Shown one piece after another: positions 7,482-16,979 of a stretch of DNA of 64,000 bases. Every line of letters starts with the position of its first letter. The stretch's first letter is position 1. A model generated the notes under the pieces. It was not told the DNA's origin, did not search any database, and worked only from the letters and a program-made list of their open reading frames with translations. A program made the position numbers and the translations under genes. The stretch is from positions 2,046,001 to 2,110,000 of the forward strand of contig NZ_CP090376.1 in assembly GCF_022836875.1 (NCBI RefSeq). The letters are read 5' to 3'. This DNA is from Flavobacterium enshiense (GTDB lineage Bacteria > Bacteroidota > Bacteroidia > Flavobacteriales > Flavobacteriaceae).

Positions 7482-8032
7482 AAAAGGGTTCCTTGTACTT
7501 CCGTCGGATTACTGCGGAAAGGAAAAATATCGGAAATATAATACTGTTTTACGTTTTCATCGAATGTGCGCAGGACTACGCTGCTGCACAGGAAGCGTTC
7601 ATCTATGGTAGTAAAATAGCTTTTGGCTATCCCCAGTTTTTCACGGGACAACCTTCGGGCAATAGAAAGATGCGGATCGTTGCTTATGTGTAAATCTTTG
7701 ATGATGAGCGTATCGTTAATCTGTTTCATGATTGGCTTCAATTTGTTTTTGGTGTCTTCATCAGGATCGATAAAGAAAGCCCCATTCGGATAGGAGCCAA
7801 AACCTGTCAGATGTACTTCAACTGGCTTAAAACCATCACACAGCCTTGTTAATTGCTGTTTAACTTTTTCAATTACCGCATCCGAAGCTTTGAATTCATT
7901 AATGGTGATATGTCCCATCGAGTTCTTACTGTTAAACCAGCCCACTTTATCCGCAAGTTCTAGTTTCATCGTTTTAACCAAAGCGATAACTTGTTCCGAC
8001 GGAATTATTGCAACTGAGTAATGTCCTTCCAT
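7478..8032 (-). CDS. 2'-5' RNA ligase superfamily (2H phosphoesterase) protein
   Basis: 184 aa. Two His-x-Thr/Ser motifs, GHITI (about residue 42) and PHLSI (about 120), form the catalytic pair of 2H phosphoesterases, which hydrolyse or ligate cyclic phosphates at RNA ends. Spacing and length fit the LigT/YjcG-like group. I start at ATG 8032 (MEGHYSVAII); an upstream TTG at 8053 is less likely. The substrate cannot be told from sequence. Confidence 0.8.
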   Translation of the reverse strand: MEGHYSVAIIPSEQVIALVKTMKLELADKVGWFNSKNSMGHITINEFKASDAVIEKVKQQLTRLCDGFKPVEVHLTGFGSYPNGAFFIDPDEDTKNKLKPIMKQINDTLIIKDLHISNDPHLSIARRLSREKLGIAKSYFTTIDERFLCSSVVLRTFDENVKQYYISDIFPFRSNPTEVQGTLF

Positions 8033-8164
8033 AATAGTTTGTATCTGTATCAAAATTACTAAATATTTGGATAAAAGATATGCTCAAAAAACGAATAGAA
8101 TACCTATAAATTTAAATAGAATACATAAACTAATTTTTCTTAAATTTGAGAAAATCACTATCCT

Positions 8165-9769
8165 ATGACCGTAAAGCCAGAACAGCGCAGTATCATTTTT
8201 AACCATTTAGATGGCCTTGTAACCGCTCCGGTTGCTTATTCTTTGCATCATAAAAAAGTACTTGATACGTTACTGGCGGTCAAAACAATCAGTTTAAAAG
8301 AGCTAACCGAAAAATTTAATGCCAACGAGGGCTATTTGAATGTTGCTTTGCGGACATTAGCTTCACAGGGATTTCTGGATTATAGCGTTAACAATGCGAC
8401 AGAAGAAATAGTGGTTAACACAAACGCTAACAGTGAGTTTGCTTTTTCGCTTTTTCCCTTGTATAAGGATGTGATTGATCTGCTTAAGAACTCCGATTTG
8501 TTTACGAGCGTACATATCGCTACGGCCTTTCTTCCGGAATTGCAAACGGTTTTCAATAAATACATAAACCATTTTGGTATTACTTTTTCATCTGATCCGA
8601 AAGAAAAAGCATTGCAAGAGCAGGTGCTGAACCATATTGAAGGTTTTTTGGTAGGACCAATTATTGTCAGTTTGGGAATGACAGGGATGTTTCATAAGTA
8701 CTTTATGGAAACCTCTTTCCGCCCTGAAGAATTCCACAAAGAACCCGAAGTTTTCAAGATTATACTGGATTTCTTTACCCATCTCGATTGGTTTACCGAA
8801 AAAAAAGGGTATTATCAGTTTACCGAAACCGGACTCTTTTTTGCTAAACGCGCAACGGCTTATGGGGTAACTGTTTCTTATTTGCCAATGTTTAGGGCTA
8901 TGGATGATTTGTTGTTTGGCAACCCGTCAACCTTGCGTAATATTGGCGTTAATGAAGACGAACTCCACGTAAACCGAGAAATGAATGTGTGGGGCAGTGG
9001 AGGAGCACACGCCACCTATTTTAAAGTGGTCGATGATATTCTTATTGAAATTTTTAATAAACCAATACAAGAACAACCCAAAGGGATTTTAGACATGGGA
9101 TGTGGAAACGGTGCTTTCCTGCAGCATGTTTTTGATGTGATAGAACGTCAGACCCTGCGAGGAAAAATGTTAGAAGAATATCCCCTTTTTCTGGTGGGAG
9201 TAGATTATAACCAAGCTGCGTTGAAAGTCTCCAGAGCAAACCTGATAAAAGCGGACATTTGGGCAAAAGTAATATGGGGTGATATCGGAAAACCCGATTT
9301 GTTAGCTCAGGATTTAAAGGAAAACTACAATATCGATTTAGGAGACTTATTGAATGTTCGTACGTTCTTAGACCATAACCGCATTTGGGAACTGCCAACA
9401 CTTGTTACTCCGGACAGGGTCAGTACTTCAACCGGAGCCTTTGCACACAGGGGAAAACGCATCAGTAATAATGATGTGGAAGATAATCTGTTGGATCATT
9501 TCAACAAGTGGGCTCCATTCGTACATAAATTCGGTCTGCTTATTATCGAACTTCATACTATACCACCTGAACTTACGGCCGCTAATCTTGGTAAAACTGC
9601 AGCTACCGCTTATGATACAACCCACGGCTTTTCAGACCAATATATTGTAGAGATAGATGTCTTGCACAAAATAGCTGCAGAAGCCGGTTTGCAACCCGAT
9701 CCGCAATACTTCAGAAAATTTCCTAATACCGATTATGCTACCGTTAGTATTAATTTATTGAAGGGATAG
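8165..9769 (+). CDS. SAM-dependent methyltransferase with two N-terminal winged-helix modules
   Basis: 534 aa. Residues 1-75 look like a winged helix (AYSLHHKKVLDTLL..., ASQGFLDY), and a second similar module follows at about 160-230 (GFLVGPIIVSLGMTGMF...). The C-terminal half is a class I methyltransferase with motif I LDMGCGNGAF (about 306) and an acidic motif II, LVGVDYN. The layout resembles O-methyltransferases with dimerising winged helices and AprA-like methyltransferases of polyketide assembly lines, but no PKS genes are near. It is convergent with the saccharopine-dehydrogenase-like gene. Substrate unknown; the AprA comparison is tentative. Confidence 0.7.
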   Translation: MTVKPEQRSIIFNHLDGLVTAPVAYSLHHKKVLDTLLAVKTISLKELTEKFNANEGYLNVALRTLASQGFLDYSVNNATEEIVVNTNANSEFAFSLFPLYKDVIDLLKNSDLFTSVHIATAFLPELQTVFNKYINHFGITFSSDPKEKALQEQVLNHIEGFLVGPIIVSLGMTGMFHKYFMETSFRPEEFHKEPEVFKIILDFFTHLDWFTEKKGYYQFTETGLFFAKRATAYGVTVSYLPMFRAMDDLLFGNPSTLRNIGVNEDELHVNREMNVWGSGGAHATYFKVVDDILIEIFNKPIQEQPKGILDMGCGNGAFLQHVFDVIERQTLRGKMLEEYPLFLVGVDYNQAALKVSRANLIKADIWAKVIWGDIGKPDLLAQDLKENYNIDLGDLLNVRTFLDHNRIWELPTLVTPDRVSTSTGAFAHRGKRISNNDVEDNLLDHFNKWAPFVHKFGLLIIELHTIPPELTAANLGKTAATAYDTTHGFSDQYIVEIDVLHKIAAEAGLQPDPQYFRKFPNTDYATVSINLLKG

Positions 9770-9789
9770 TTGCTTAGGCGCTTCAATAT

Positions 9790-10932
9790 TTAAAACTTCC
9801 CATAAACAGGAACAATAAAATCCCCATTTAAAAAGGCCGTTGAATCAATCTGACTTTGTTGTATAACTCCAGTTAGGGAATCTTCTAGTAATAGTTGAGC
9901 TGCTTGTGCCAAAGGAGCCGCTGTAGTGGTTTGGATGGCTCTTAGCTGATGGTTTCCTACTTTTAGAGGTAAGATGCGTTTCGCAATTTCACGTCTTCGT
10001 AAGATACCGGTCGCATCTTTGCCTTCAACGGTTGCATATAAAACAATCTGATCGTTTTCTATGTGTGGGATTACAGCTTCCATTTTTTCTTGTAAATCCT
10101 TAATCGCATCATTTGAATTCCCAGACCCTGATAACTGTTTCGCAACCCAGGCATAATGTCCAGGATGACGTAATGTCTTGTAGTCAAGTGAGCGTACTTT
10201 GCCTAATAATGCATCCGGTAAATCAGCCGCACCGCCAGAGGTAAGATCCTCTTCATACGTAATGCCATCAATGATTATGGAAGCCCGTTCTGATAAAGAA
10301 GGTAAAGTCGTTTTCTTGAAGTCACGCAACACAATAGTGTCTTTTAGGTATTCGGTTGCCACACCTACCGGACTCCAGGTAAATCCGTAAAAATGAGGAG
10401 CAACGGCATGATTGGTAAGTGCGCCAACTTTAAACTCAAGTTTGTCTGCTTTGTCAACTCCAAAATCATTGCAAAACTGTTGGAATAGTCCGTGCGCAAG
10501 TAAATCGATATAACCAGGTGCTAAGCCAGTCTGAAGGACAAAGCCAGTTTTGGCATCTTTAGCCAATTCTTTAATCATTTCGGTTTCAGCCACATATTCG
10601 GTAAGGTTAGCATAATGCATATGGAAATCTTTAGCAAACTGCGCTATCCTTGGTCCCTGACTACCAGGAAGACAGTCCAGGATAATATCCCCTTCATCAA
10701 ACAATACTTTCATCTCGTCGGTAATACCGTCTTCTGGAAGATAGAAATCCTGGACTGAACAGGGTTTTGTAGTGCCTTCCATAATCCACTGGGCTACTTT
10801 TTTGGCTTTTTCAGGGATGCGATCCCCAATGAAAAGAGTAGGATGTACTTCACTCCATTCCGCAAGTAGTAAACCCACAGCTTCGGCAATGCCTCCGGCT
10901 CCGGCAATAATAATAGTATGATGTTTTTTCAT
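9790..10932 (-). CDS. Saccharopine dehydrogenase-like NAD(P)-binding oxidoreductase
   Basis: 380 aa. The N-terminal Rossmann motif IIIAGAGGIAEAVG (about 7-20) and the DCLPGSQG region fit saccharopine dehydrogenase-like enzymes. The long alpha+beta C-terminal domain (about 125-350) matches the dimer and substrate domain of the family. Family members include saccharopine, carboxynorspermidine and homospermidine enzymes, so the reaction cannot be fixed here. It stands alone, convergent with the methyltransferase gene 20 bases away; a shared pathway is possible but unproven. Confidence 0.8.
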   Translation of the reverse strand: MKKHHTIIIAGAGGIAEAVGLLLAEWSEVHPTLFIGDRIPEKAKKVAQWIMEGTTKPCSVQDFYLPEDGITDEMKVLFDEGDIILDCLPGSQGPRIAQFAKDFHMHYANLTEYVAETEMIKELAKDAKTGFVLQTGLAPGYIDLLAHGLFQQFCNDFGVDKADKLEFKVGALTNHAVAPHFYGFTWSPVGVATEYLKDTIVLRDFKKTTLPSLSERASIIIDGITYEEDLTSGGAADLPDALLGKVRSLDYKTLRHPGHYAWVAKQLSGSGNSNDAIKDLQEKMEAVIPHIENDQIVLYATVEGKDATGILRRREIAKRILPLKVGNHQLRAIQTTTAAPLAQAAQLLLEDSLTGVIQQSQIDSTAFLNGDFIVPVYGKF

Positions 10933-11116
10933 ATATCAGGGTTGAGGTGTTTTTTTGTCTGACTAAAGTTACTGTTTTTTTCCAATTTTGTATTTAGGTA
11001 CTAACGCAATTTATTACACCATATTTTGTAAATACTAAGAAATCCTTCTACTTTCGAAAGAGTCTTTTGGTTGACTGGGATATATCGATATGTAAAAGGG
11101 ATGAATTGGTCCAGTA

Positions 11117-12112
11117 TTAATTCCCTTTCAGACGGATGAATAATCTTTTTAATAAAGCCTTAGCGTCTCCTCTGTTTTTAGGTACTTCAACGGCTTTCAA
11201 ACCTTCTGAGGATTGGATAAACTGATAGCTGAAAACAAACTGAGGCGTCTTGGGATTATCGTTTAAGATTCCGAAACGCAGGTCGTTAAAGTAAATTTTG
11301 TTATCGATTTGGTTTACGATGAACCAACCTTCGCTGATAATACGAAGTTTTTTAAAGTAGGTGTTGTCTTTTAAGGAAGCTTCTAAGTTGTAATCTTTCG
11401 GATAAAGGGTAAAATGTATGGGCTGTGTGTCAAAAAGGGAGTAATCGCCCAAGAAATACCCTTCTTTGGAGGCAACATTCGCATTCCACAGGATAAGATT
11501 GAACGGAGTTGGTTTTACCATGATTTCATTATAGGAAATGTTTTGGTCCACCAGTGCTTTTTCAAACTTGTAAAGCGCATACGATTTGATACTTAATGCC
11601 AGCAACATGTACCCCGTGCTTATGTACAATCCACGGCGTACATATTTTGCACGCAGCTCGTTGTTCTTGGTACGCCAGACCATTATTAAAAAAATAAGAA
11701 ACGGTATGGTATAGAGCGGATCGATGACAAAGATGCAGTTCAGGGAATAGCGGTAGGGCAGCGGCCACAGTATTTGGGTGCCCCAAGTCGTGCACATGTC
11801 TAAAAGCGGATGGGTGAAAAGACACCAAAAAGCCATCCAGGTGGCTGATTTAAAGGATATTCGTTTTTTTTCTATCCGTTGGATGCACCAGCCAAAGATA
11901 GGAGCGAGAAACAGGTGGAATAGCAGGGAATGACTCATTCCACGGTGAATCATTATTCCGTCCAGAGGATCCATGAATTTTGCAACAACCACATCCAGAT
12001 CGGGGACAGTGCCCAGGACGGCTCCGTAAACAAACCCTCTGTTCTGGAGTTTTTTTCCGGCGCATACTTCAGCTACGGCAATGCCTAATACTATTTGGGT
12101 CAGTGAATCCAT
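11117..12112 (-). CDS. YdjM-family membrane-bound metal-dependent hydrolase
   Basis: 331 aa. The N-terminal 170 residues are the YdjM/DUF457 membrane domain: MDSLTQIVLGIAVAE, a PDLDVV motif near 38, and HRGMSHS near 57, the His/Asp residues thought to bind metal. Several membrane helices follow, then a soluble C-terminal part of about 150 residues. Function in cells is poorly known; the E. coli member is LexA-controlled. Confidence 0.85.
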   Translation of the reverse strand: MDSLTQIVLGIAVAEVCAGKKLQNRGFVYGAVLGTVPDLDVVVAKFMDPLDGIMIHRGMSHSLLFHLFLAPIFGWCIQRIEKKRISFKSATWMAFWCLFTHPLLDMCTTWGTQILWPLPYRYSLNCIFVIDPLYTIPFLIFLIMVWRTKNNELRAKYVRRGLYISTGYMLLALSIKSYALYKFEKALVDQNISYNEIMVKPTPFNLILWNANVASKEGYFLGDYSLFDTQPIHFTLYPKDYNLEASLKDNTYFKKLRIISEGWFIVNQIDNKIYFNDLRFGILNDNPKTPQFVFSYQFIQSSEGLKAVEVPKNRGDAKALLKRLFIRLKGN

Positions 12113-12247
12113 AATTACAAAAGTAAGCGGAATAACAGAATTGGTAACGGAAGTTCTAAAATTTCCTGTTGGTGCATTACTTTGATGAATTTAAGGATTT
12201 TGATGAAAGAGGATAGCACGTTTAAGTAATTTAAACGCATTAAAAAA

Positions 12248-12313
12248 GCTGTCTAAAAAGCCTGTCACGTTTATTATTATGGTAAAATGACTTGTTGTTA
12301 CTTTTTAGACAGC
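12248..12313 (-). terminator. Long-loop inverted repeat after the cytochrome gene, probable terminator
   Basis: GCTGTCTAAAAAG (12248-12260) and CTTTTTAGACAGC (12301-12313) are perfect 13-bp inverted repeats separated by 40 bases. On the minus strand the second arm is followed by a T-run, and the cytochrome c stop codon is 9 bases away, so termination is likely. The 40-base loop is unusual. Confidence 0.5.
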
Positions 12314-12321
12314 ATTCTTTT

Positions 12322-12657
12322 TTATTTCTTATGCCCGTTCATGGTGATGACATATTTCAGGATCAGATCCTGAGATTTTTCATCTAGTGTATTAGGGTGT
12401 TTTTTGTTTACTTTCTTAACCATTATCGGTACGATTTTTTCCCACTCGGATTCTGAAAATTTAGTCGGGTTTTTCAGTTTGTGGCATTCGGCACAGTGTT
12501 GCTCAAACATTGATTTACCTTGACTTAGTTCATCTAAAGTGTAACCAGGATATTTAGTCTGCATTCTGTCGACATCAGGCTGGGCAGGAGTTACCAATTT
12601 TACGGCACAACTTGTTATTACTAACACTACTGATAAAGTAAGAATAATTTTTTTCAT
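12322..12657 (-). CDS. Small cytochrome c-type lipoprotein
   Basis: 111 aa. The signal MKKIILTLSVVLVITSC ends in a lipobox cysteine, so the protein should be a membrane-anchored envelope lipoprotein. A single CXXCH haem site (CAECH, about residue 55) lies in a c-type cytochrome fold, with a plausible axial methionine in the VPIMVKK segment. It may carry electrons in the periplasm, but no oxidase or dehydrogenase partner is adjacent. Confidence 0.85.
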   Translation of the reverse strand: MKKIILTLSVVLVITSCAVKLVTPAQPDVDRMQTKYPGYTLDELSQGKSMFEQHCAECHKLKNPTKFSESEWEKIVPIMVKKVNKKHPNTLDEKSQDLILKYVITMNGHKK

Positions 12658-12816
12658 GTTTTTTGGTTGGTTTTACGGTTAAAAAAAATCAGTTGGTTTT
12701 ATAAATATAAAAAAAAATGGACAAAATCCTAATTTTCTGAATAAAAAAATATTGTGGCAATTCTGTGACTACAGAAAAACCGTATAACTTCAAAACTGTG
12801 CCTTTTATCGTAACTC

Positions 12817-12848
12817 TTTGAATTGGATAACATAAAATTGTAAATTTA
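12817..12848 (+). promoter_or_regulatory. Candidate promoter of the cbpA-cbpM-like operon
   Basis: TTTG (12817-12820), 20 bases, then TAAATTTA (12841-12848), one mismatch from TAnnTTTG; 24 bases before the ATG. Confidence 0.4.
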
Positions 12849-12871
12849 AAGTCAAAGTAACGCTGAGGTTT

Positions 12872-13774
12872 ATGGCATACATTGATTATTACGCCGTTTT
12901 GGGCGTCCAAAAAACAGCAACCGCGGAGGAGATTAAAAAGGCCTACCGGAAGCTGGCACGTCAATACCATCCCGATGTGAATCCTAACAAGGAAGAGGCA
13001 AGCCATAAATTTAAGCTGATCAATGAAGCCAATGAGGTGTTGGGTGACCCCGAAAAGCGCAAGAAATACGACGAGTACGGGGAGCATTGGGAACATGCCG
13101 ACCAATATGAAGAGGCTCGCCGACAACAACAGCAATACGGAGGTGGAGGTTTTCAGGACCAACAGGGAGCAGAAGGTTTTAATGATTACGAAGCCTTTTC
13201 CGATTTCTTCGGATCGATGTTCGGTAAAGAAGGCAGGACGAAGACTACGGGTTTTAAAGGTCAGGATGTTTCGGCGACCCTGCGATTGCATCTGACAGAT
13301 ATTTTAACCACGCAAAAACAAGTATTGGAAGTAAATGGCAAAAAAATACGAATTACCATTCCGGCTGGCGTTACCAACGGGCAGACGATAAAAATAGCAG
13401 GACACGGCGGTAAAGGTTATAATAACGGGCCTAATGGTGATTTGTACATCACATTCGATATCATAAACAACACCACATTTGAAGTTAAAGGAAATGACCT
13501 ATATAAAACAGTGCCAATCAATATGTATGACGCCCTCTTGGGAGGAGAAGTGATTGTGAATACCCTTAACGGAAAAGTAAAAGTACCCATTGCCCCCGAA
13601 ACCGAGAACAATAAAAAAGTCAAGCTGCGCGGTAAAGGGCTGCCCATATACAAGCAGGAAGGTGTTCATGGTGATATGTATATTACCTATGCCGTGGAAC
13701 TCCCCAAACATTTGTCGGTTAAAGAAAAAGAACTTTTCGAGCAATTACGTTCCATCAGAAAACAAGCATTATGA
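12872..13774 (+). CDS. DnaJ-type co-chaperone, CbpA-like
   Basis: 300 aa. A J-domain (1-70) with intact HPD (QYHPDVNPN), a Gly/Phe/Gln-rich linker (about 85-125), then the two beta-barrel substrate-binding domains of class B DnaJ proteins. It lacks the zinc-finger repeats of class A DnaJ, which fits the CbpA type, a DnaK co-chaperone that also binds curved DNA in E. coli. It overlaps the next gene by 4 bases (ATGA), which encodes a small CbpM-like modulator. Confidence 0.9.
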   Translation: MAYIDYYAVLGVQKTATAEEIKKAYRKLARQYHPDVNPNKEEASHKFKLINEANEVLGDPEKRKKYDEYGEHWEHADQYEEARRQQQQYGGGGFQDQQGAEGFNDYEAFSDFFGSMFGKEGRTKTTGFKGQDVSATLRLHLTDILTTQKQVLEVNGKKIRITIPAGVTNGQTIKIAGHGGKGYNNGPNGDLYITFDIINNTTFEVKGNDLYKTVPINMYDALLGGEVIVNTLNGKVKVPIAPETENNKKVKLRGKGLPIYKQEGVHGDMYITYAVELPKHLSVKEKELFEQLRSIRKQAL

Positions 13775-14058
13775 GTGACAAATCCATTAAAATATCCGTC
13801 ATTACTTTTTGTCAGTACCATCAGATAGAACCTGACTTTGTTTATGCTTTGCAAGAAAGCGGACTGTTGGATTTACAAAAAGAGAAGGAAGAACTCTATC
13901 TCTTGAACCAACAGATTGACATATTGGAAAAGTACATCAGGATGCATTACGAGTTGGGAATTAACATTGAAGGACTCGAAGTGATAACCCGTTTGTTAAC
14001 TAAGATGGAGGAAATGCAGGCTGAATTAAACTTGTTGAAAAGAAGATTTGGGGAGTGA
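13771..14058 (+). CDS. CbpM/MerR-like chaperone modulator
   Basis: 95 aa, start overlapping the cbpA-like stop. The N-terminal part resembles the helical MerR-like fold of CbpM ([21 protein letters not shown]), with a coiled-coil C-terminus ([20 protein letters not shown]... , [11 protein letters not shown]). CbpM binds the J-domain of CbpA and inhibits it. The gene pair order is that of known cbpAM operons. Confidence 0.8.
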   Translation: MSDKSIKISVITFCQYHQIEPDFVYALQESGLLDLQKEKEELYLLNQQIDILEKYIRMHYELGINIEGLEVITRLLTKMEEMQAELNLLKRRFGE

Positions 14059-14100
14059 GTGAAAGGGAAAAGGGAAAAGAGAGACGCAAGTATAAGATTT
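14059..14100. repeat. Short GGGAAAA purine tract
   Basis: A GAAAGGGAAAAGGGAAAAGA run just after the CbpM-like stop codon. It resembles the longer purine tract at 18461-18580. Confidence 0.45.
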
Positions 14101-14142
14101 TAGGGAATAATATATAAAAGTTTAACCAAACAATACACGATT

Positions 14143-14559
14143 ATGAAATTCAACAGGAGAGCAAGTGCCAACTGGAAAGGAAGCGGCATGGAAGGAAAAG
14201 GAACCGTAACCACGCAGAGTAGCGTATTAAACAATACCCAATATTCTTTTAAGTCCCGATTTGAGGAAGGGGTTGGGACTAATCCCGAAGAACTTGTTGC
14301 GGCGGCACATTGCGGCTGTTTTGCTATGAAACTGAGTTTTTTGCTTACGGATGCGGGTTTTGTACCGGATGATTTGCAAGTAGAAGCTAAAGTTACTTTT
14401 GAAGACGGTGCCATTACAGAAAGTCATTTGGATTTAAAAGCCAAAGTGCCAGGCATAAGTGATGAGGCCTTCCAGAAAATTGCTGCAGAAGCCAAAGAAA
14501 CCTGTCCGATTTCTAAATCAATTAAAGCTGCAATTAGCCTGAGTGCTGCATTGGTGTAA
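14143..14559 (+). CDS. OsmC-family peroxiredoxin
   Basis: 138 aa. Two active cysteines, one in AAHCGCFAMKLS and one in ETCPISKSI, are placed as in OsmC/Ohr thiol peroxidases, and GTNPEELVAAAH is the family signature. It reduces organic or inorganic hydroperoxides in the cytoplasm. Length is normal for the OsmC subgroup. Confidence 0.9.
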   Translation: MKFNRRASANWKGSGMEGKGTVTTQSSVLNNTQYSFKSRFEEGVGTNPEELVAAAHCGCFAMKLSFLLTDAGFVPDDLQVEAKVTFEDGAITESHLDLKAKVPGISDEAFQKIAAEAKETCPISKSIKAAISLSAALV

Positions 14560-14750
14560 TATAGAATTTGTACTCTTATTGTGAGCAAGTACTACCAAAC
14601 CATCTCATTTTATCCGGACTTCCTTTTGAGGAGGTTCGGAGGATGTGATCTTGAAGAGTCAATAATAAATTGCAGGCCTAGATACCTGTAGTCTTCAAAG
14701 GAACAATTACTTTGACAGTATGATTAATGCAATACCGCTTATTTTTCGTT

Positions 14751-14796
14751 TTATGATTTAAGTCATAAATGTAGAGTTTTGTGGCAGATACTTTTG
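14751..14796 (+). promoter_or_regulatory. Crp/Fnr-type palindrome and -7 box of the flavohemoprotein gene
   Basis: TTATGATTTAAGTCATAA (14751-14768) is an 18-bp palindrome with one mismatched pair and the TGA-N6-TCA spacing of Crp/Fnr sites. An exact TAnnTTTG box, TACTTTTG (14789-14796), follows. The palindrome centre lies 36.5 bases before the end of the box, about -41.5, the class II activator position. The sequence differs from the sulfur-locus operators, so another Crp/Fnr member probably binds here. Confidence 0.55.
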
Positions 14797-14820
14797 TGGA
14801 CCATTAAAAAAACAAAAAGA

Positions 14821-16029
14821 ATGACCACAGAACAAAAAGAACTTATTAAAGCCACAATCCCAATTTTACAGACCGGCGGAGAAGTATTGACCGCTCACTT
14901 TTATAACCGAATGTTTACGCATAATCCTGAGTTGAAGAATGTTTTCAATATGGGAAATCAAGCCAATGGAAGGCAAAAATCGGCTTTGGCGAATGCGGTA
15001 CTGGCTTATGCTGAGAATATTGACAACCCGGGTGTGTTAATAGGGGCGTTGAAAAGCATGGGGACCAAACACCGAAGCTTAAATATACAACCGGAACAAT
15101 ACCAAATTGTCGGAAACCATCTTATCCATTCGATTGCCGAAGTGGTAGGAGAGGGTGCTACTCCTGAAATACTTGATGCATGGACTGCAGCTTACAATGA
15201 ACTGGCTGAAATCATGATTTCCATTGAAAAAGAAATGTATGCCGAAAACGACGCGAAACCTGGAGCATGGAATGGCTGGCGCAAATTCGTAATCAGAAAT
15301 ATCGTTACAGAATCAGAAGAGGTAAAATCGTTTTACTTATATCCGGAAGACGGGCAGCAGATCGCCGACTACAAAGCTGGTCAGTTTGTGAGTGTACAGG
15401 TTTATGTGCCGGAACTGGATTTATTGCAGCCAAGACAATACAGTTTGTCAAGTGCGTTTCATCCGGAATATTACCGCATTTCTGTGAAGAAAGAATCATG
15501 TATGGAAGGTAATCCATCCGGAATGGTTTCACAGACGCTTCATGCTAAAAATGAAGGTGATACAGTAATGCTTTCAGCACCAGCAGGTTTATTCCATTTA
15601 CAGCAAGATGCTAAGAAACCGTTGGTATTGATAAGTGGCGGTATCGGGCTTACGCCTATGCTGAGCATGTTGGAGACCAATAAAGCCAATCGCGGTCAGA
15701 ACAAGAATGTATGGATTCACGGTTGCCGAAATCATTCGGTGCATGCATTTAAAACCCAGGTGGAGCAGCTCAAAAATGAAATACCATTGGAAACCTATAC
15801 GTTTTATGATTCGGTAGCAAATTATGATAATGGCAGTAACCAAGTTATTGCAGGCCAGGTCGATCTGGAAAAATGCAAAGAAGCCATTTTATTGGATGAA
15901 GCCAATTATTATATCTGTGGCCCGGAACTGTTTATTAAAACTCAGTATAAGGCGCTGATTAACCTCAATGTAAATAAGGAAAATATCTTTTATGAGGAGT
16001 TTGGCCCGAATGTCATTAATCTGAATTAA
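14821..16029 (+). CDS. hmp: Flavohemoprotein (nitric oxide dioxygenase)
   Basis: 402 aa with the standard three domains: globin (about 1-135, haem-binding GTKHRSL region), FAD-binding (about 150-250, RQYSLSS motif) and NAD-binding (about 255-395, ISGGIGLTPMLSML motif, ending EEFGP). It converts nitric oxide and oxygen to nitrate using NAD(P)H. I start at ATG 14821; the upstream in-frame region overlaps the promoter. A Crp/Fnr-type palindrome at 14751-14768 suggests induction by NO or low oxygen. Confidence 0.95.
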   Translation: MTTEQKELIKATIPILQTGGEVLTAHFYNRMFTHNPELKNVFNMGNQANGRQKSALANAVLAYAENIDNPGVLIGALKSMGTKHRSLNIQPEQYQIVGNHLIHSIAEVVGEGATPEILDAWTAAYNELAEIMISIEKEMYAENDAKPGAWNGWRKFVIRNIVTESEEVKSFYLYPEDGQQIADYKAGQFVSVQVYVPELDLLQPRQYSLSSAFHPEYYRISVKKESCMEGNPSGMVSQTLHAKNEGDTVMLSAPAGLFHLQQDAKKPLVLISGGIGLTPMLSMLETNKANRGQNKNVWIHGCRNHSVHAFKTQVEQLKNEIPLETYTFYDSVANYDNGSNQVIAGQVDLEKCKEAILLDEANYYICGPELFIKTQYKALINLNVNKENIFYEEFGPNVINLN

Positions 16030-16070
16030 AATTTCAACACGTTAGATATGGCAGTCAAAGATTAACTGCT

Positions 16071-16109
16071 AAAAAAAGAAACCGCTTCAATTACTGAAGC
16101 GGTTTTTTT
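16071..16109. terminator. Terminator between hmp and the convergent MpaB-like gene
   Basis: AAACCGCTTCA and TGAAGCGGTTT form a strong stem with a 5-base loop, with A-run before and T-run after, so it can work in both directions. Confidence 0.9.
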
Positions 16110-16162
16110 GCTTTTTGCTTGGTTGGAACTGTGACTTAATTGGGAATTGGGACCTGAATCTG

Positions 16163-16930
16163 TCAAATTGCTGCAGCTACATCCAACCCATTAATCTGTT
16201 CCTTATAATCAGGAGGAAGTAAAATATTCTTGAACAACCAGTCCAGTTTCATTAGTTTACTGATTTTATATAACGGAACTACCGGGGTCAGAAAAGAAAA
16301 TTCACTGAAATCCAATAACTTTTTAGCCCTGTCAGGAACAACAAGCTTTTGAGCTTCCAGCAGTACTTTAAAGCGCATGGCACCAAGATGTTTTTTATAT
16401 TGTTTGAAAAGATCTTCGGTATAGGTGCTCTTTTGAAGGTTTTCTTTCAGATGGGACTCCCTCACAGGTAGCCATTCAAGATAAGTAGTAGGGAGTTCTT
16501 TCAATCCCATTCTTAGGCCTACACGGTAAAAAACATTGTAAACCTCCTCTTTTTCCTCATCACTCAGTTTTTCTTCAAGCAACTCGTGTGCTGCAATCGA
16601 ATAATGAATCAGCATAAACAATACATCGCGGTACGCCCAGTCGGGTATTGAAGTTCCACGGCTTTGTTCCACGGCGGTATGTATGTGTCGCATGGAATCA
16701 ATGGCTTTATTAGCTTGCTCCATAGATGAAAAAACAATCCTTCTGGCATAGCTAACGGTGGAGAACAGTCTGCCTAATGGGTCGGAAGGAAGTTTGCCGG
16801 TATAGTACAGCCAGTCCACAGCTTTGTTGAGGGCAAATTCAGCAGACGCTCCGGCAAAAATAAAGAGAATGGTGTCACTCTTTCCCCATATTTTTCTAAC
16901 AATCGAGTTATGTTTTACAAAGTAGTTCAT
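16163..16930 (-). CDS. Oxygenase MpaB-family protein (DUF2236)
   Basis: 255 aa, mostly helical. Features of the MpaB/rubber oxygenase (DUF2236) fold include DPLGRLFST near residue 49, the HTAVEQSRG segment near 82, and PDWAYRDVLFMLIHYSI near 96. Family members are predicted to bind haem through a conserved histidine. The bacterial members' substrates are mostly unknown; the 255-aa length is in the family range. Confidence 0.75.
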   Translation of the reverse strand: MNYFVKHNSIVRKIWGKSDTILFIFAGASAEFALNKAVDWLYYTGKLPSDPLGRLFSTVSYARRIVFSSMEQANKAIDSMRHIHTAVEQSRGTSIPDWAYRDVLFMLIHYSIAAHELLEEKLSDEEKEEVYNVFYRVGLRMGLKELPTTYLEWLPVRESHLKENLQKSTYTEDLFKQYKKHLGAMRFKVLLEAQKLVVPDRAKKLLDFSEFSFLTPVVPLYKISKLMKLDWLFKNILLPPDYKEQINGLDVAAAI

Positions 16931-16979
16931 TGGATCCGTTTCTTTTTGTAAAGCTACAAATAATTATTTTATCAAAAGT

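Noticed and set aside
12689..13291. A 200-aa minus-strand frame antisense to the cbpA-like gene
   Set aside because: It lies mostly over the J-domain gene, has low-complexity sequence and no signal of its own; a shadow frame.
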